A program made the position numbers and the translations under genes. A stretch of 36,932 nt of DNA from a virus. Shown piece after piece: positions 30,710 through 36,932 of this stretch. Position 1 is the first letter of the stretch. Each line of letters opens with the position of its first letter. Below the pieces are notes generated by a model, which saw only the letters and a list, made by a program, of their open reading frames with translations, made no database searches and was not told where the DNA came from. The DNA is taken from positions 1-36,932 of the IMG/VR virus record IMGVR_UViG_3300035703_000225; one strand, given 5' to 3'.

Positions 30710-30906
30710 GCGTGTTCCCTTTCAGCTTCGGCGAGCATCGCCTGCAGTTCCTTGATTTCCGCCTTGGACAGCCCCTGCTTCGGCGGCGGGGACAGCGTTT
30801 CGACCAGCCACCAGAAGTGGTCCGGCTCCATCCGCCAGAACTCGGACGGCGCGACCGACAGTTTCGCGACCGCGATCTGAAACGCCGTCTTTACGAAGCG
30901 GTGGCT
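30697..30906 (-). CDS. Tail assembly chaperone, downstream -1 frame (rcc01693/TIGR02216 type)
   Basis: These 69 codons in the -1 frame encode SHRFVKTAFQIAVAKLSVAP, then SEFWRMEPDHFWWLVETLSP. The FxxAxxxLxxxPxEFWxMxPxHFWW pattern is the small chaperone found in gene transfer agents and their phage relatives. The frame has no usable start: an in-frame TGA lies seven codons above the slippery site, no ATG/GTG/TTG occurs between, and the first ATG falls within the domain. It is thus most likely made only as a frameshift fusion (191 residues total with the upstream frame). Confidence 0.85.
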   Translation of the reverse strand, partial: SHRFVKTAFQIAVAKLSVAPSEFWRMEPDHFWWLVETLSPPPKQGLSKAEIKELQAMLAEAEREHACRV

Positions 30907-31271
30907 TTTCCCGGCGCGTCGGCTTCGTCATCCGCCGGGGGCGCGCCGCCCATCAGGCAGGCGACCAGCGCATTCATCGCCATCATCCCGGCGATCTCGG
31001 CCGGGTCAGGATCGCCCGCGACGCGCGCCTTCCCGGCGGCCTGCAGGTTGGCCATGATCTCGGCATGGACCTCGCCGTCGGTGACCTTGGCCCCGGCAAA
31101 GCGAAGCATCGTAGCATAGGCCCGGGCCACCTTGAAGAAAGGCACCTTCTCGCGCCACGTCCCGATCTCGCCCAGGGTGACGATCTCTTCAACCGCCGCA
31201 CCGACTTCGAACGCTTGGCTCGCGGGGATGACATAGGCCGCCCCGCGCCAGTTCATGCGGATGGCTGCCAT
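30891..31271 (-). CDS. Tail assembly chaperone, upstream frame (GTA gp10-like)
   Basis: This 126-residue protein starts at ATG 31271, sharing a base with the tail tube stop (TGATG). It has an N-terminal beta region (MAAIRMNWRGAAYVIPAS) and a helical middle with WREKVPFFKVARAYATMLRF and EVHAEIMANLQAAGKARVAG. This layout matches the GTA gp10-type phage chaperone. Residues 121-122 (Gly-Lys) are encoded by the slippery GGA-AAA; most ribosomes continue to a TAA, a minority shift -1 into the following frame. Confidence 0.85.
   Translation of the reverse strand: MAAIRMNWRGAAYVIPASQAFEVGAAVEEIVTLGEIGTWREKVPFFKVARAYATMLRFAGAKVTDGEVHAEIMANLQAAGKARVAGDPDPAEIAGMMAMNALVACLMGGAPPADDEADAPGKATAS
30906..30912 (-). 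promoter_or_regulatory. -1 ribosomal frameshift slippery site G GGA AAA
   Basis: On the minus strand GGGAAAA is read in frame as G-GGA-AAA, an exact X-XXY-YYZ heptamer and a close relative of the lambda G/GT site GGGAAAG. It lies 12 bases before the zero-frame TAA. A shift here gives codon AGC and joins the two chaperone frames. No strong pseudoknot was identified downstream. Confidence 0.85.
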
Positions 31272-31669
31272 CAGGAATGGGTCCACGCGCCCGAGGACGT
31301 GAACTCGGCCGAGAAGGTCGATTCCGCGTCATGCGGGTTGCCCTCTTCGTAGCTCGTGAAGAAGAAGTTCCCGGCGATCGTGTCTTTCGCCGCCAGCGCA
31401 TCGCCGAACTTGAACGTAAGGTCGGTCAGCAGCTTCGAGGCCGCCGTGTCGAAGGCGATGTCGCGCAGGGTCGGGCTGGAATACACGCCCTCGACCGTCA
31501 GCGTGATCTGTTGCGTGGCGACGGCGGCCAGGACTTCGGTGATGCCAGCCGAGTCCTTGTCGGTCACGTCGATCGCCTCAGCGCCCCAGCTGATGGTGCT
31601 GACGCGGACACCGGCGATCGGCACCGCGTTCTTGGAAAGGACGGCAAGCCGCCCGGCGTTCTTGGCCAT
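31271..31669 (-). CDS. Major tail tube protein
   Basis: This 132-residue protein begins MAKNAGRLAVLSKNAVPIAG. It continues with the tail-tube pattern VSTISWGAEAIDVTDKDSAG and an ending AESTFSAEFTSSGAWTHS, of the Phage_tail_2 (TP901-1-like) tube family. It stacks as rings around the tape measure. It overlaps the chaperone start by one base and follows the tail terminator after 30 bases. Confidence 0.9.
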   Translation of the reverse strand: MAKNAGRLAVLSKNAVPIAGVRVSTISWGAEAIDVTDKDSAGITEVLAAVATQQITLTVEGVYSSPTLRDIAFDTAASKLLTDLTFKFGDALAAKDTIAGNFFFTSYEEGNPHDAESTFSAEFTSSGAWTHS

Positions 31670-31699
31670 GGTGGTAGTCTCCTACGGTTGAAGGGAGTG

Positions 31700-32098
31700 T
31701 CAGGTCTTGTCGAGAAGCAGCCGGTATTCGCAGACGCCGTGAAAGCTGCCGTCCGGCATCCGGTCGCAGCGGCTGAGCTCGCGCTGCACGGTCACGGTCA
31801 GGAAGCCGGTGACGGCCAGGACGCCCCGGTGCAGGCGGTCGTAAATGCGCCCCTGGATGTCCTTCGCCTCGGCCATGCTGCCATTCTTGCTGCGCGTGTG
31901 GATGCGCGCCACGCCGTCAAAGCCCGTGCTGTTGGCCGTATCAAAAGGGGCAAGCGAGATGAAGCCGACCTCGACATAGGGCCAGTTCGCCCGTGATCCG
32001 CCGTCCGCCGCTTGCGGGGCGCTGTCATAGGCGGTCAGGCCAAGGCCCGACAGCGCCTGGTAAAGGGCCTTCTGGATCTCGAACTCGGCCGACGCCAT
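31700..32098 (-). CDS. Tail terminator (DUF3168 family)
   Basis: This 132-residue protein has a DUF3168 layout: MASAEFEIQKALYQALSGL, the strand WPYVEVGFIS, and IHTRSKNGSMAEAKDIQGRI in the helix that precedes the C-terminal strands. DUF3168 proteins are associated with phage neck/tail ends and cap the growing tail. Position between the tail completion genes and the tail tube fits. Confidence 0.87.
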   Translation of the reverse strand: MASAEFEIQKALYQALSGLGLTAYDSAPQAADGGSRANWPYVEVGFISLAPFDTANSTGFDGVARIHTRSKNGSMAEAKDIQGRIYDRLHRGVLAVTGFLTVTVQRELSRCDRMPDGSFHGVCEYRLLLDKT

Positions 32099-32105
32099 GT
32101 CAGGA

Positions 32106-32456
32106 TCAGTAGCGCAGGTAGGACGCGACCAGGCCGACGCCGCCGGTGATGGTAACGACGCCTTCCAGATACTTCTTGATGCTGTCGAGCGGGATCACAC
32201 GCGCCTGACCGGCGGGGATTGAGCCCACGGCATAGGACGCAGCGCTCACGGTGCCATAGCCGTCCACCGGGATCGCGGTGCTGGCAAGGCTGCCCGTGAT
32301 GGTCGGCGACAGCGCGCCGCCAGTCGGGTTGCGCAGGATCAAAACGCCACCCGGTGCGCCGGGCTCGAAGGGCAGCGTGTCGCTGGCCGAAAGGGTCAGC
32401 TCCGACATGGCGCGAACGCCAAAGCCGGTCATTGAGGTTGCGGTAATGGCAGCCAT
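32106..32456 (-). CDS. Hypothetical beta-rich head/tail junction protein
   Basis: This 116-residue protein begins MAAITATSMTGFGVRAMSEL. It contains many Gly/Thr turns (PGGVLILRNPTGGALSPTIT) and a compact ending VTITGGVGLVASYLRY; it reads as an Ig-like or jelly-roll single domain. It lies between gp10-like and tail-terminator genes. It may be a decoration or junction protein; no family is recognised. Confidence 0.72.
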   Translation of the reverse strand: MAAITATSMTGFGVRAMSELTLSASDTLPFEPGAPGGVLILRNPTGGALSPTITGSLASTAIPVDGYGTVSAASYAVGSIPAGQARVIPLDSIKKYLEGVVTITGGVGLVASYLRY

Positions 32457-32459
32457 GGG

Positions 32460-32873
32460 TCAGCCTCCTGATGCCTTGCGCTTGCGGGCGAGACGCGCCA
32501 GCAGCTTCGTCACGAAAATTTCCAGATAGCGGCGGTCGAGATCGGGCCGCAGCGCCTGCAGGGTCTGCAGGAACATCGCGTGTTCCACCCCGTCCGGCCC
32601 CTGCCCGTATTCGAGGAACCGCCAGTAGAACGCCTGCGGCGCGACCCGCACGGTCGCGGCGATGGTGTTCCGCGTGCCCCGCTCGCGCTTGGCCTTGACG
32701 GCACCGGCCAGGACACCCTGGTCCTTCGGCGCGCGCTCGGCCCCTTCCTTGGCGAAGTCCTTCGCCACGTCGAAAACCGTGGCCCGCATCAGGTTCCGCG
32801 CCTCGTTCGTCGCGATCGTCTGCAGCACCCGGTTCACATCCGCGATGCCCCGGATGGTCACGTCGAGGTTCAC
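32460..32873 (-). CDS. HK97 gp10-like head-tail completion protein
   Basis: This 137-residue protein begins MNLDVTIRGIADVNRVLQTI. It continues with ARNLMRATVFDVAKDFAKEG, then APKDQGVLAGAVKAKRERGT and APQAFYWRFLEYG, the succession of motifs typical of the HK97 gp10 family. The family helps join heads and tails. It overlaps the head closure gene by 4 bases. Confidence 0.88.
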   Translation of the reverse strand: MNLDVTIRGIADVNRVLQTIATNEARNLMRATVFDVAKDFAKEGAERAPKDQGVLAGAVKAKRERGTRNTIAATVRVAPQAFYWRFLEYGQGPDGVEHAMFLQTLQALRPDLDRRYLEIFVTKLLARLARKRKASGG

Positions 32874-33211
32874 TGCGCGACCCCCCGCTCGGCCTCGATC
32901 ACTAGGCGCAACTCGCGCGCGCCCATGTCCCGGATGCCCCGGATATTGTAGGCCACGCCCTGCCAGATGATCCGGTCCCGCGGCTCGATGTCGCGGCGGT
33001 TGTGGATCGTGAAAAGGACGGTGAAGGTCGCGGTCACGCGGCCCTCGATCATGCTCTCGTTGCCCGCCTTGGCGACCACGTTCGCCCAGATCGTCGGGCT
33101 CTCGGCGAAGTCAGCCCAATCCTCGGTGATCCCGCCCGCGCCATCCGCCGTGCGAACGATGCGCTGCAGCGTGATCCGCTGGTCCATGGCGCCGATCGGG
33201 GTGCGCTTCAT
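32870..33211 (-). CDS. Head closure/head-tail joining protein
   Basis: This 113-residue protein begins MKRTPIGAMDQRITLQRIVR, then WADFAESPTIWANVVAK and RRDIEPRDRIIWQGVAYNIR with a final GARELRLVIEAE. This order is the head-tail joining family (SPP1 gp16/lambda FII-type neck proteins). It forms the ring below the connector. ATGA overlaps link it to both neighbours. Confidence 0.9.
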   Translation of the reverse strand: MKRTPIGAMDQRITLQRIVRTADGAGGITEDWADFAESPTIWANVVAKAGNESMIEGRVTATFTVLFTIHNRRDIEPRDRIIWQGVAYNIRGIRDMGARELRLVIEAERGVAQ

Positions 33212-33765
33212 CCCGCAGCCCAGCCGATGCGATGAATCGCCGTCAGCGCCTGCACGGCCATCGGCACTTCCACCATGGTGCCATCGCTGACCGCGCTCCG
33301 GTTTTCGTAGAGGTGGGCCGCGACCATCAGGATCGCCTGGTTAAGCGCGGGCGGCAGGACGGTGTATCCCGCGATGAAGGTGACCGTCATCGCATCGTCG
33401 CGCTTCTGCAGCGGCGGCCATGTCTTGCCTTCCTTCGGCGTCACCACGGCGCGGTCGTCATCGGCGAAAAGATGGAAGTCGGACAGCGTTGCCGTCTGCA
33501 CCGCGCCAGCCGCGTCGTAGTAGGTGATCGACACCAGCGACTGCACCGGGCTTTTCGGCAGCTCCAGCCGGGCCGGCGCTTCACCGACCGACAGCGCCCA
33601 GGTTTCCGCGCCCAGCACCCGACCGGACGTTTCCGCCACGAAGTCATGCGCCGCCAGCCGGAACGCCTCGATCGCGCCTGCGTCATCCTCGGGTTGCCGA
33701 AGATGTGCGGCGACCACGGGCGCAGCGACAGGCGCGGCGCTCGGGGTGATGCGGCGCAGAAGCAT
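33208..33765 (-). CDS. Head-tail connector (phiE125 gp8/HK97 gp6-like)
   Basis: This 185-residue protein starts at ATG 33765, sharing a base with the upstream stop. It has the connector pattern: MLLRRITPSAAPVAAPVVAA, HLRQPEDDAGAIEAFRLAAH, the WALSVGEAPARLELPKSPVQ strand and SITYYDAAG, then LNQAILMVAAHLYENR and MAVQALTAIHRIGWAAG. Proteins of this kind form the adaptor ring on the portal. Confidence 0.9.
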   Translation of the reverse strand: MLLRRITPSAAPVAAPVVAAHLRQPEDDAGAIEAFRLAAHDFVAETSGRVLGAETWALSVGEAPARLELPKSPVQSLVSITYYDAAGAVQTATLSDFHLFADDDRAVVTPKEGKTWPPLQKRDDAMTVTFIAGYTVLPPALNQAILMVAAHLYENRSAVSDGTMVEVPMAVQALTAIHRIGWAAG

Positions 33766-33947
33766 CAGGCAGCCTTCTCGGGTTTCGGCCCGCGACCGGC
33801 AGCCTTCTCGGGTGCGGCGCCCCGCACCAGCTCGGCATGACCGGCGGCAACGACGGACTCGGCCTCTTCGGCAGACACCTCGATCACGTCGCCGACGTTC
33901 TGCGCGCCGTCGTTCGTCGTGCGGGGGACAAGCAGCCTGATCTTCAT
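33765..33947 (-). CDS. Small conserved head-region protein
   Basis: This 60-residue protein begins MKIRLLVPRTTNDGAQNVGD and has the helix EVSAEEAESVVAAGHAELV. It ends with two related copies of PEKAA (APEKAAGRGPKPEKAA). Proteins like this, with an MKxRxLxP start and D-V-x-x-V-S-x-x-E-A, sit between capsid and connector genes in many siphoviruses. A minor head role is inferred. Confidence 0.8.
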   Translation of the reverse strand: MKIRLLVPRTTNDGAQNVGDVIEVSAEEAESVVAAGHAELVRGAAPEKAAGRGPKPEKAA

Positions 33948-33977
33948 GGGGTGATCCTTTCACGCTCGGCTTGATAA

Positions 33978-33999
33978 GGCGGCGGGTCTCCCCGCCGCC
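33978..33999 (-). terminator. Hairpin after the major capsid gene
   Basis: GGCGGCGGG and CCCGCCGCC form a perfect 9-bp stem with a 4-base loop in the 79-base gap below the capsid gene; TTATCAAG follows on the minus strand. It could be a partial terminator or an RNA-stabilising structure that raises capsid mRNA over downstream genes. Confidence 0.55.
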
Positions 34000-34026
34000 C
34001 CGAAAGCCGATCGGCCCGAAGGCTGA

Positions 34027-35289
34027 TCAGGCGTTGCGCAGGTACTTGACGGCGCCGGTGTCGGCCAGCTCGCCGTCCAGGCGGATGTAGCCGGCAATGC
34101 CGAAGCCCGGCCAGAAGTCCTTGTCCTGGATCGCGCCGATCAGGGGCGAGCCCACTTTGCGGACGTAGTACTTCGAGAAGTCACCGAACGCGATGATCCG
34201 GGCGGCGGCGGCCTGGGCCGAAGCCATGTCCTGGTTCACCGAGTAGGGCTTGCCGAGCAGAAGGTCAGGCTGGCCGGTGCGGACATCGCCCATCTGCCAG
34301 AGATAGTTGCCCTGGCCGTCCTTCAGGCGGCGGATCGCCAGCATGATGTTGTCATGGAACATCCAGCGGCACTTGGGCGACCGGCGGTAAGCCGGATCGA
34401 CCGCGTGCTGCAGGCCGATGATCTCGTCAGCGGTCACGGCGGTGGCCGAGGCAGCGGTCACGCCCAGCGACGCGGCGGTGATGATGCCGTTCGGCTGGCC
34501 GGTGCCGGTGCCGGTGGTCAGCCACAGGTTCGCGCGGCGGCCGAGGCGTTCACCCAGAAGCGAGCCGAGCAGCTGCTCCATGTTGAAGATCGAGTCGTTC
34601 GCAAGCTCGAAGGACACGCGCAGCCATTCGGTCGATGCCGAGAAGGCGTCGAGCTGACGCTGGGCAAAGACGACATCTTCCGAACCGTCGTCGGTCAGGG
34701 TGACACCTTCCGACTGCGCTCCGGCGACCTTGGCGGTGTCATCGACGAACGGCATCGGCATCGGGTTGCCCGAGGCCGTGTTGATGACGGTGCAGATGTC
34801 CTCGTCGTACATCGGCCCCCAATCCTTCATCGCACGGATCAGGATCGCCTGCAGTTCGGTCGGCACGGTGAAACCACCCTGCGAGCCGGTGCCGGCGGTC
34901 TGCGCCCGCTGTTCGATCTCTTCGAAACCGGACTGCAGCACGGCGCGGGCGTCCGGGCGCATCGAGCCCATGTCGCCGGCATTGCGCAGGTACTCCGCGA
35001 AGGCCTCGCGGTAGGTCACCGGCTTACCGTCGTCGGACCCTTCGGCGCGGCCGTCCGTGTTCGGGCGGCGCGGGTCGGGCTGGTTCAGCACGTTCCGGGC
35101 ACGCTCCAGCTTCTGCTCGCGCTCGATCTGCGCGCCGATCTGGTCGAACTCGGCCAGCATGGCATCGAATTCGCGGTTGATCTCGGCCGCACGAGCCTCT
35201 TCGGTCGTGTCCGTGATCTCGTTCAGTTTCGACTGTGCGGCCGCATGGATGCGCGCCTGCTTCTCACGAAGCTCAACAATCCGGGACAT
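34027..35289 (-). CDS. Major capsid protein, HK97 fold
   Basis: This 420-residue protein has an N-terminal helical delta domain/scaffold (about 1-100, MSRIVELREKQARIHAAAQS, with long charged coiled-coil). The HK97 capsid core then holds GSQGGFTVPTELQAILIRAM, the E-loop region, CRWMFHDNIMLAIRRLKDGQ and LLGKPYSVNQDM. The delta domain is normally cut off by the prohead protease encoded just upstream; the cut site is not obvious. AAAGGAG lies 7 bases before the ATG. Confidence 0.95.
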   Translation of the reverse strand: MSRIVELREKQARIHAAAQSKLNEITDTTEEARAAEINREFDAMLAEFDQIGAQIEREQKLERARNVLNQPDPRRPNTDGRAEGSDDGKPVTYREAFAEYLRNAGDMGSMRPDARAVLQSGFEEIEQRAQTAGTGSQGGFTVPTELQAILIRAMKDWGPMYDEDICTVINTASGNPMPMPFVDDTAKVAGAQSEGVTLTDDGSEDVVFAQRQLDAFSASTEWLRVSFELANDSIFNMEQLLGSLLGERLGRRANLWLTTGTGTGQPNGIITAASLGVTAASATAVTADEIIGLQHAVDPAYRRSPKCRWMFHDNIMLAIRRLKDGQGNYLWQMGDVRTGQPDLLLGKPYSVNQDMASAQAAAARIIAFGDFSKYYVRKVGSPLIGAIQDKDFWPGFGIAGYIRLDGELADTGAVKYLRNA

Positions 35290-35342
35290 GGGATGCTCCT
35301 TTGTGTCCGGGTTTCAGGGATGGGCTTCCGGCGCGCCGCCGT

Positions 35343-35927
35343 TCAGCCGTTCTCCGCGCCTTTGAGGCGCAGGTTCATTTTCATGCGGTGGCGCATCGCC
35401 GCCGCGCTGAAATTCTTCCGCTTCGTCTCCTGCCGGTGCGCTTCAAGGCTCCGCAGGCCGATGCTGGTCCCGTCATAGGCCGGGGTGGTGACGATCGACA
35501 CGTCATGAAGGCGCGCCTTGCGGATCGTCCTGACCGGGATCTCGCCGCTATCGTCCCACTCCTGCACCTCGGGCCAGAAGGCGAAGCTCATCTTGTCGAG
35601 GTCGCCGCGCTTCATCTTCGGCACGATCGACAGCACATCGGGGTCGGTAGCATCGAGGACCGTCTCCATCCGCAGGCCTTTGCTGTCCTGCGTCAGCGTC
35701 AGCGTGCCCGACCGGGTGCGCGCGAGCGGCAGACCGTCATGGTTGATCAGGAACACCACGTCATCCCGGCCGATCGCCTCATCGAAGGCACCGGGCGCGA
35801 TCACCTCGCGGAACATCCCGCCAATGTCGGTCTCCTGGTTGAAGACGGCGGCATAGCCGGCGACGCGGACCTCATCGCCCTCGGCACGAATTTCGGCGGC
35901 GATCCCGCCCCGGATTTCACGCTCCAT
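35343..35927 (-). CDS. Prohead protease, S78 (HK97 gp4) family
   Basis: This 194-residue protein starts at ATG 35927, with AGGGGGA upstream, overlapping the portal stop by 11 bases. Catalytic candidates are His63 in FLINHDG, Ser114 in DKMSFAFW and Asp142 in RLHDVSIVTTPAYDGTS. It carries the usual VAGYAAVFN (22-30) and FREVIAPGAFDEAI (39-52). It removes the capsid delta domain during maturation. A longer frame upstream is just the portal antisense-like overlap and has no better ribosome binding site. Confidence 0.92.
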   Translation of the reverse strand: MEREIRGGIAAEIRAEGDEVRVAGYAAVFNQETDIGGMFREVIAPGAFDEAIGRDDVVFLINHDGLPLARTRSGTLTLTQDSKGLRMETVLDATDPDVLSIVPKMKRGDLDKMSFAFWPEVQEWDDSGEIPVRTIRKARLHDVSIVTTPAYDGTSIGLRSLEAHRQETKRKNFSAAAMRHRMKMNLRLKGAENG

Positions 35928-36932
35928 CGCTTTCCCCCTGTCCCGCGCCACCGGCGCCCTGGTCGTCATCCGTGGCCGTGCCACCTGTCGCGGCCTGCTT
36001 TCCGGCCTGCGCGATGGGCACCATCGCGCCCTGCACCAGAAGGACGCTGCCCGCAGGATCATCCGGGCGGTTCTCCATCTGGCGCGCCTCGTTCGGCATC
36101 AGGATTCCGTTCTGGATCGCCGTGCCATAGCCCTGCATCCGCGACGTGAAGTCGCCGCGCAGCAGGCCGTCCATGTTCAGCTCGACGAAGTAGCGCTTGT
36201 TCTGTCGCCCGAAGAGCTTCAGGTTCAGCTCCTGCTCGAAAGCTTCGACCCAGCGCTTCAGCGTGTGCTTTACGAAGTGCAGATCCTGTTGCTCGGTGTT
36301 CGAGAAGGTGCCGTGTGTCAGATCCTGCAGAAACGTGGGCGGAAGCGCGTAGATGCGCGCGATCTCTTCGACCAGGAACCGCTTCAACTCCAGCAGCTGC
36401 GTCTTCTCGGCATCCGCGCCGATCGGCTTGATCTCCAGCCCGGACGGAAGGACCAGCGCCTGCCGCCGTTCCTTGGCGGCCTTGCGCACCGCGGCCTGAA
36501 GATCGTCGGCCGCGACGCCCATCGTCTTGCCGGACTGGAAGTTCCCTGTCACAGCGAAGGGCGGAACGCCGCCGTTCTGGAAGTACTTCGAGGCATAGTC
36601 ATTCGCGGCGATCGCCAGTGCCACGACGCCACGGTTCGTCATGATCGGCCCGCGATGCCCCAACCCATCGGCCTTCAGCATGAACGGAATGTCGATGATC
36701 TCGGATGCCGCGTAGGTAATTGAGTCTTCACCAGCGCCGCCGTGGTAATCGTAAAGCTTCTTGCCACCCGTGCGCCGGATTTTCACCTTCGACGGTTCAA
36801 GCGGCACCAGGTTGACAATCTCGCCCAGCCCGTTGCGCTGGATCCATGCCAGCCCCCGTCCGCCCGTCAGCACCTGTTCGAACAGCCACTTGCGGAACTC
36901 GAAGGACGATTGCTCTTCGTTCGGCGCGTCGT
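35917..36932 (-). CDS. Portal protein, C-terminal part (starts at the left end of the window)
   Basis: The frame is open to the right edge and continues from base 128 onward on the circular map, so this is the same gene as the entry at 1-413. It holds the most typical HK97 portal motifs: the wing/stem region with ARIYALPPTFLQDLTHGTFS, then NTEQQDLHFVKHTLKRWVEA and NGILMPNEARQMENRPD. The C-terminal 40 residues are Gly/Ala/Asp-rich and probably disordered. Its stop overlaps the protease start by 11 bases. Confidence 0.95.
   Translation of the reverse strand, partial: DAPNEEQSSFEFRKWLFEQVLTGGRGLAWIQRNGLGEIVNLVPLEPSKVKIRRTGGKKLYDYHGGAGEDSITYAASEIIDIPFMLKADGLGHRGPIMTNRGVVALAIAANDYASKYFQNGGVPPFAVTGNFQSGKTMGVAADDLQAAVRKAAKERRQALVLPSGLEIKPIGADAEKTQLLELKRFLVEEIARIYALPPTFLQDLTHGTFSNTEQQDLHFVKHTLKRWVEAFEQELNLKLFGRQNKRYFVELNMDGLLRGDFTSRMQGYGTAIQNGILMPNEARQMENRPDDPAGSVLLVQGAMVPIAQAGKQAATGGTATDDDQGAGGAGQGESDGA
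36806..36932. repeat. End redundancy, right copy (127 bp)
   Basis: These bases are an exact copy of 1-127, within the portal gene. Taking one copy away gives a 36,805-bp circle and a full portal frame of 433 residues. Confidence 0.95.

Noticed and set aside
30722-30931. Independent 69-codon frame in the chaperone region
   Set aside because: It is a third frame with Arg/Pro-rich translation; the -1 frame of the same region carries the conserved chaperone domain instead.

Overview
The window is one complete or nearly complete genome of a temperate-looking, long-tailed (siphovirus-type) phage from a GC-rich alphaproteobacterium. Rhodobacterales is the best guess, because the tail-chaperone pair, the tail-terminator and the head-joining proteins are of the kinds found in Rhodobacter-type gene transfer agents and their phage relatives. 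The first 127 bases are repeated exactly as the last 127 bases, inside the portal gene. The sequence therefore closes into a circle of 36,805 bp; this looks like an assembly overlap and not a biological terminal repeat. No tRNA, rRNA, CRISPR array, insertion sequence, integrase or DNA polymerase was seen.

Layout. Two transcription units diverge from a switch at about 11,006-11,131, where a Cro-like gene (minus) faces a short XRE repressor (plus, TTG start). The plus arm (11,131-16,990) holds the repressor with two small accessory genes (a secreted Cys/His-rich peptide and a DUF4236 membrane protein). A second operator cluster and a hairpin over a ribosome binding site follow, then small early genes, a DNA sliding clamp (DnaN-like), a Lar-type zinc-ribbon protein, further small genes and a free-standing HNH-AP2 endonuclease. 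The minus arm runs from 11,006 down to 1 and continues across the junction from 36,805 down to 16,971. It starts with a chain of small early genes stitched together by ATGA/TGATG overlaps, includes a ParB-fold protein and a DUF6378 protein, and ends in a D5-type SF3 helicase.

Just after the helicase lies a 424-bp gene-free region of mirrored GGGGAGGTTG repeats, the best origin candidate. Next come a gene in the position of lambda Q, a promoter immediately followed by a terminator hairpin (a possible late antitermination leader), and then the late genes: HNH nuclease, terminase small and large subunits, HK97-type portal, prohead protease, capsid, connectors and tail terminator. They continue with the tail tube, two tail chaperone frames joined by a -1 slippery site, the tape measure, a Cys-cluster hub, a set of fibre/baseplate proteins ending in a 957-residue beta-helix/LamG spike, and a lysis cassette with a GH19-like endolysin carrying a C-terminal membrane segment.

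Together these describe a phage that would use host DNA polymerase III with its own clamp and helicase, packages DNA HK97-style, and keeps a repressor switch without any integrase in sight. It could therefore be a phage-plasmid, use an unrecognised integration system, or have lost integration. Functional calls rest on motifs and gene order read by eye; no database search was run.
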